NCBI GenBank assembly: GCA_018700655.1
Contig: JABIUG010000320.1
Span: 1-8,254, forward strand
Direction of reading: 5' to 3'
Length of the DNA: 8,254 nucleotides
Origin: Rhodospirillaceae bacterium
GTDB lineage: Bacteria > Pseudomonadota > Alphaproteobacteria > SP197
Positions 6,983-8,254 of this stretch are shown in pieces. The notes beneath the pieces are model-generated. The model ran no database searches. It had not been told where the DNA came from and worked only from the letters and a program-made list of their open reading frames with translations. Numbering within the stretch: position 1 is the first letter of the stretch; each line of letters starts with the position of its first letter. Made by a program: the position numbers and the translations under genes.

Positions 6983-7016
6983 CACGCGGATGCTCGGAGG
7001 CTCGGAGGACACGGAG
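6983..7016 (+). repeat. Purine-rich CGGAG-unit repeat, upstream copy (direct)
   Basis: Four tandem 8-9 base units sharing the core CGGA(G/T) fill the gap between the lipoprotein stop and the GxxExxY start. It begins with ATCACGCGGA (6981-6990), the exact 10-mer that also opens the downstream copy at 7451. Compared with the inverted copy at 7643-7618 read on the minus strand, it aligns with three substitutions and one extra 8-base unit (GCTCGGAG). Its third unit carries the GGAGG at 7004-7008 that serves as Shine-Dalgarno for the following gene. Confidence 0.75.
7004..7008 (+). promoter_or_regulatory. Ribosome binding site embedded in the repeat, fixing a GTG start
   Basis: GGAGG lies 9 bases before GTG 7018 and is part of the tandem repeat. 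It decides the GTG start over a TTG at 6964 that lies inside the upstream gene. Confidence 0.65.
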
Positions 7017-7017
7017 A

Positions 7018-7446
7018 GTGAGTGAACGAGAACTTGACGTGGTGACAGGGGTGATCGTGGATGCCGCGGTCAAACTTCACAGCGGGCTGGGGCCAGGCCT
7101 CTTGGAATCGATCTACGAGACCGTTCTCGCGCGTGATCTCGGGCGTCGTGGCCTTTCGGTCGAGCGTCAGGCCAGCCCGCCGTTTGAATATGACGGTTTG
7201 GAGTTTCATGACGGCTTTCGGGTGGATCTATTGATCGATCGCCGGGTCGTTGTGGAGCTTAAGTCTGTCGAGCGTGTGTTACCGGTCCACGCCAAACAGG
7301 TGCTCACTTATCTGCGCCTGATGAATTTGCCGGTTGGCCTGTTGCTCAACTTCGGCGCAGCCACGATGAAGGAAGGCTTGCAGCGAATCGTGAACAACCA
7401 TGCACCGGGGCCAAACCCGGTACTGCGTGTGAACCAACGGGATTGA
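7018..7446 (+). CDS. GxxExxY family protein (PD-(D/E)XK nuclease-like)
   Basis: A 142-residue protein of the GxxExxY family, which is related to the PD-(D/E)XK nuclease superfamily and has no settled function. The naming motif is GLLESIY (27-33). The other presumed active-site residues are present: Asp70 in GFRVDLLID, and Glu80 and Lys82 in VVELKSVE, followed by HAKQVLTYLRL (91-101), GLLLNFGA (107-114) and a KEGLQRIVNN end (118-127), after which about 15 extra residues trail. The length is normal for the family (about 125-145). The start is GTG 7018, directly before the conserved region, with a Shine-Dalgarno lying inside the repeat. The gene is bracketed by CGGAG repeats. Family members are scattered widely among bacteria, suggesting transfer. 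The intact catalytic set argues for activity; the target is unknown. Confidence 0.93.
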   Translation: MSERELDVVTGVIVDAAVKLHSGLGPGLLESIYETVLARDLGRRGLSVERQASPPFEYDGLEFHDGFRVDLLIDRRVVVELKSVERVLPVHAKQVLTYLRLMNLPVGLLLNFGAATMKEGLQRIVNNHAPGPNPVLRVNQRD

Positions 7447-7452
7447 TTGGAT

Positions 7453-7478
7453 CACGCGGAGACGCGGAGGGCGCGGAG
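7453..7478 (+). repeat. CGGAG-unit repeat, downstream direct copy and left arm of a 26-bp inverted repeat
   Basis: Three units (8-9 bases, CGCGGAG core) starting 7 bases after the GxxExxY stop. The 26 bases match the reverse complement of 7618-7643 at 24 positions. The preceding AT extends the 10-mer shared with the upstream copy. Confidence 0.85.
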
Positions 7479-7617
7479 TTCGTGCTTGCCGCACGATCTC
7501 AGAGGTGGACGGTTCGGTGACTTCCAGTTGTTTGCCGCGCAGCGGCAGAAACAAAAGATTAGAAACCCCTTATGACGTGCGTTGTGGGCGCCTTCATGGC
7601 GTACCCAGCAGTCCCGA

Positions 7618-7643
7618 CTCCGCGTCCTCCGCGCCTCCGCGTG
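7618..7643 (-). repeat. CGGAG-unit repeat, inverted copy and right arm of the inverted repeat
   Basis: On the minus strand this reads as three CGCGGAG units and matches the 7453-7478 copy with two substitutions. Its outer end is 10 bases from the leuA stop codon; a further CGGAG lies at 7650-7646. Confidence 0.85.
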
Positions 7644-7653
7644 CGCTCCGTTG

Positions 7654-8254
7654 TTACCCCGCCAGCCGGTTCGCTGCGGCGGTGACAGCCAGCAGGCTGG
7701 CTTGTACGATGTTCTTGTGGACGCCGACGCCGAAGACCGTGAGGCCTTCCGCGTTGCGGGCTTCGACATAGGCTGCCGCGCCGGCATCGCTGCCCTGGCT
7801 GATGGCGTGTTCGGTGTAATCGACCACGGTCATCTCGACACTGATCTCCTGTTTGAGCGCATCGATATAAGAATCGATCGGACCGTTGCCGGTGCCGTGG
7901 ATCTCCTTGGCGACCCCGTCGATCGTGACCTCGGCGGTCATGCGGCGGAGTTCGCTGGCATGGGTGTCGGGCACCGTGCGGTAGGTCGCAAAGCCAATGC
8001 GGCCCGGAGGTTCGATATAGGTCGCCACAAAGGCGTCGCGGATATCCTCACTCGACAGTTCGGACTCCGTGTCGTCGGTCTGTTTCTGCACGACCTGGCT
8101 GAAGTCGATCTGCAGGCGCCGGGGCAGGGCAAAGCCGTGGTCCTGCTCCATGATCCAGGTGATGCCGCCTTTGCCCGACTGGCTGTTGACCCGGATGATC
8201 GCCTCGTAACTGCGCCCGACATCCAGGGGGTCCATCGGCAGGTAAGGCACCTCC
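7654..8254 (-). CDS. leuA: 2-isopropylmalate synthase, C-terminal part, cut by window edge
   Basis: The last 199 residues of LeuA, which condenses acetyl-CoA with 2-oxoisovalerate in the first committed step of leucine synthesis, in the cytoplasm. The frame is open at the right edge, so the catalytic barrel is missing. Visible parts: the end of the linker region with VPYLPMDPLDVGRSYEAIIR and VNSQSGKGG followed by LPRRLQIDFSQVVQ, then the leucine-sensing dimer domain with SEDIRDAF, TGNGPIDSYIDAL, DYTEHAI-SQGSDAGAAAYVE and a final VHKNIVQASLLAVTAAANRL. The wording matches the long LeuA form known from Mycobacterium and many proteobacteria. The regulatory domain is complete, so leucine feedback inhibition is expected. 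It converges with the GxxExxY gene, and its stop is 10 bases from the inverted CGGAG repeat. Confidence 0.95.
   Translation of the reverse strand, partial: EVPYLPMDPLDVGRSYEAIIRVNSQSGKGGITWIMEQDHGFALPRRLQIDFSQVVQKQTDDTESELSSEDIRDAFVATYIEPPGRIGFATYRTVPDTHASELRRMTAEVTIDGVAKEIHGTGNGPIDSYIDALKQEISVEMTVVDYTEHAISQGSDAGAAAYVEARNAEGLTVFGVGVHKNIVQASLLAVTAAANRLAG

Larger units (their letters stand above)
7453..7643. repeat. 191-base structured element closed by a 26-bp inverted repeat
   Basis: The arms 7453-7478 and 7618-7643 pair over 26 bp with two mismatches; in a plus-strand RNA one of these becomes a G-U pair, leaving only one A-C mismatch. The interior has three more hairpins: TCGTGC/GCACGA (7480-7485 with 7491-7496, loop TTGCC), TGCCGC/GCGGCA (7533-7538 with 7542-7547, loop GCA) and TGGGCGCC/GGCG-TA-CCCA (7585-7592 with 7598-7607, two bases bulged). 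The result is a multi-branched fold. It fills the space between two convergent genes. There is no T tract, so it is not a standard terminator. It could be a short mobile repeat (MITE- or REP-like) or a structured 3' RNA. No clear target-site duplication is visible. I see no gene in it. Confidence 0.7.

Noticed and set aside
6227..7012. 261-residue minus-strand open frame opposite the lipoprotein gene
   Set aside because: The plus strand has a signal peptide, lipobox and family-like segments; the minus frame has none and would cross the repeat.
6983..7643. CRISPR array
   Set aside because: The units are 8-9 bases in direct tandem without unique spacers, only three blocks exist, one is inverted, and there are no cas genes.
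7452..7787. 111-residue minus-strand open frame across the structured element and leuA end
   Set aside because: It overlaps leuA in another frame and its C-terminal part is only a translation of the repeat arms.

Overview
The window is GC-rich and reads as alphaproteobacterial chromosome, possibly Rhodospirillales-like. That placement rests on protein sequence style and on a lipopolysaccharide gene order (pmbA, inositol-phosphatase-like gene, exporter, waaA) familiar from Alphaproteobacteria. No rRNA or other decisive marker is present, so it is an inference.

Positions 1-5700 hold one unidirectional minus-strand block. In transcription order it contains a 90-residue unknown protein (5700-5428), a DUF1989 / urea-carboxylase-associated protein broken by a frameshift (5369-4766), the PmbA/TldE half of the TldD/TldE protease (4724-3369), an inositol-monophosphatase/CysQ-type phosphatase (3363-2572), an MsbA-type lipid A flippase (2464-677), and the N-terminal half of waaA, the Kdo transferase (654 to the window edge). 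Gaps are 5 to 107 bases, so this could be one operon. The last genes make and export the lipid A-Kdo core of lipopolysaccharide.

Positions 5701-6274 are intergenic between divergent genes. I find no credible gene there, but there are several short hairpins and, at its right end, an AT-rich promoter-like patch with an 8+8 bp dyad.

On the plus strand, a DUF4136-like lipoprotein (6275-6976) is followed after 41 bases by a GxxExxY-family gene, a small PD-(D/E)XK nuclease-like protein (7018-7446). The end of leuA (2-isopropylmalate synthase, minus strand) converges on it from the right edge.

The most interesting part is the GxxExxY gene and its flanks. It lies between copies of a purine-rich repeat built from 8-9 bp CGGAG units. 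One direct copy is upstream and supplies the gene's Shine-Dalgarno sequence, a second direct copy follows the stop codon, and an inverted copy abuts the leuA stop. The last two form a 26-bp inverted repeat with 24 matches, closing a 191-base element that holds three further hairpins. The whole may be a compact gene-plus-repeat mobile or structured element. The second notable point is the single frameshift in the DUF1989 gene.
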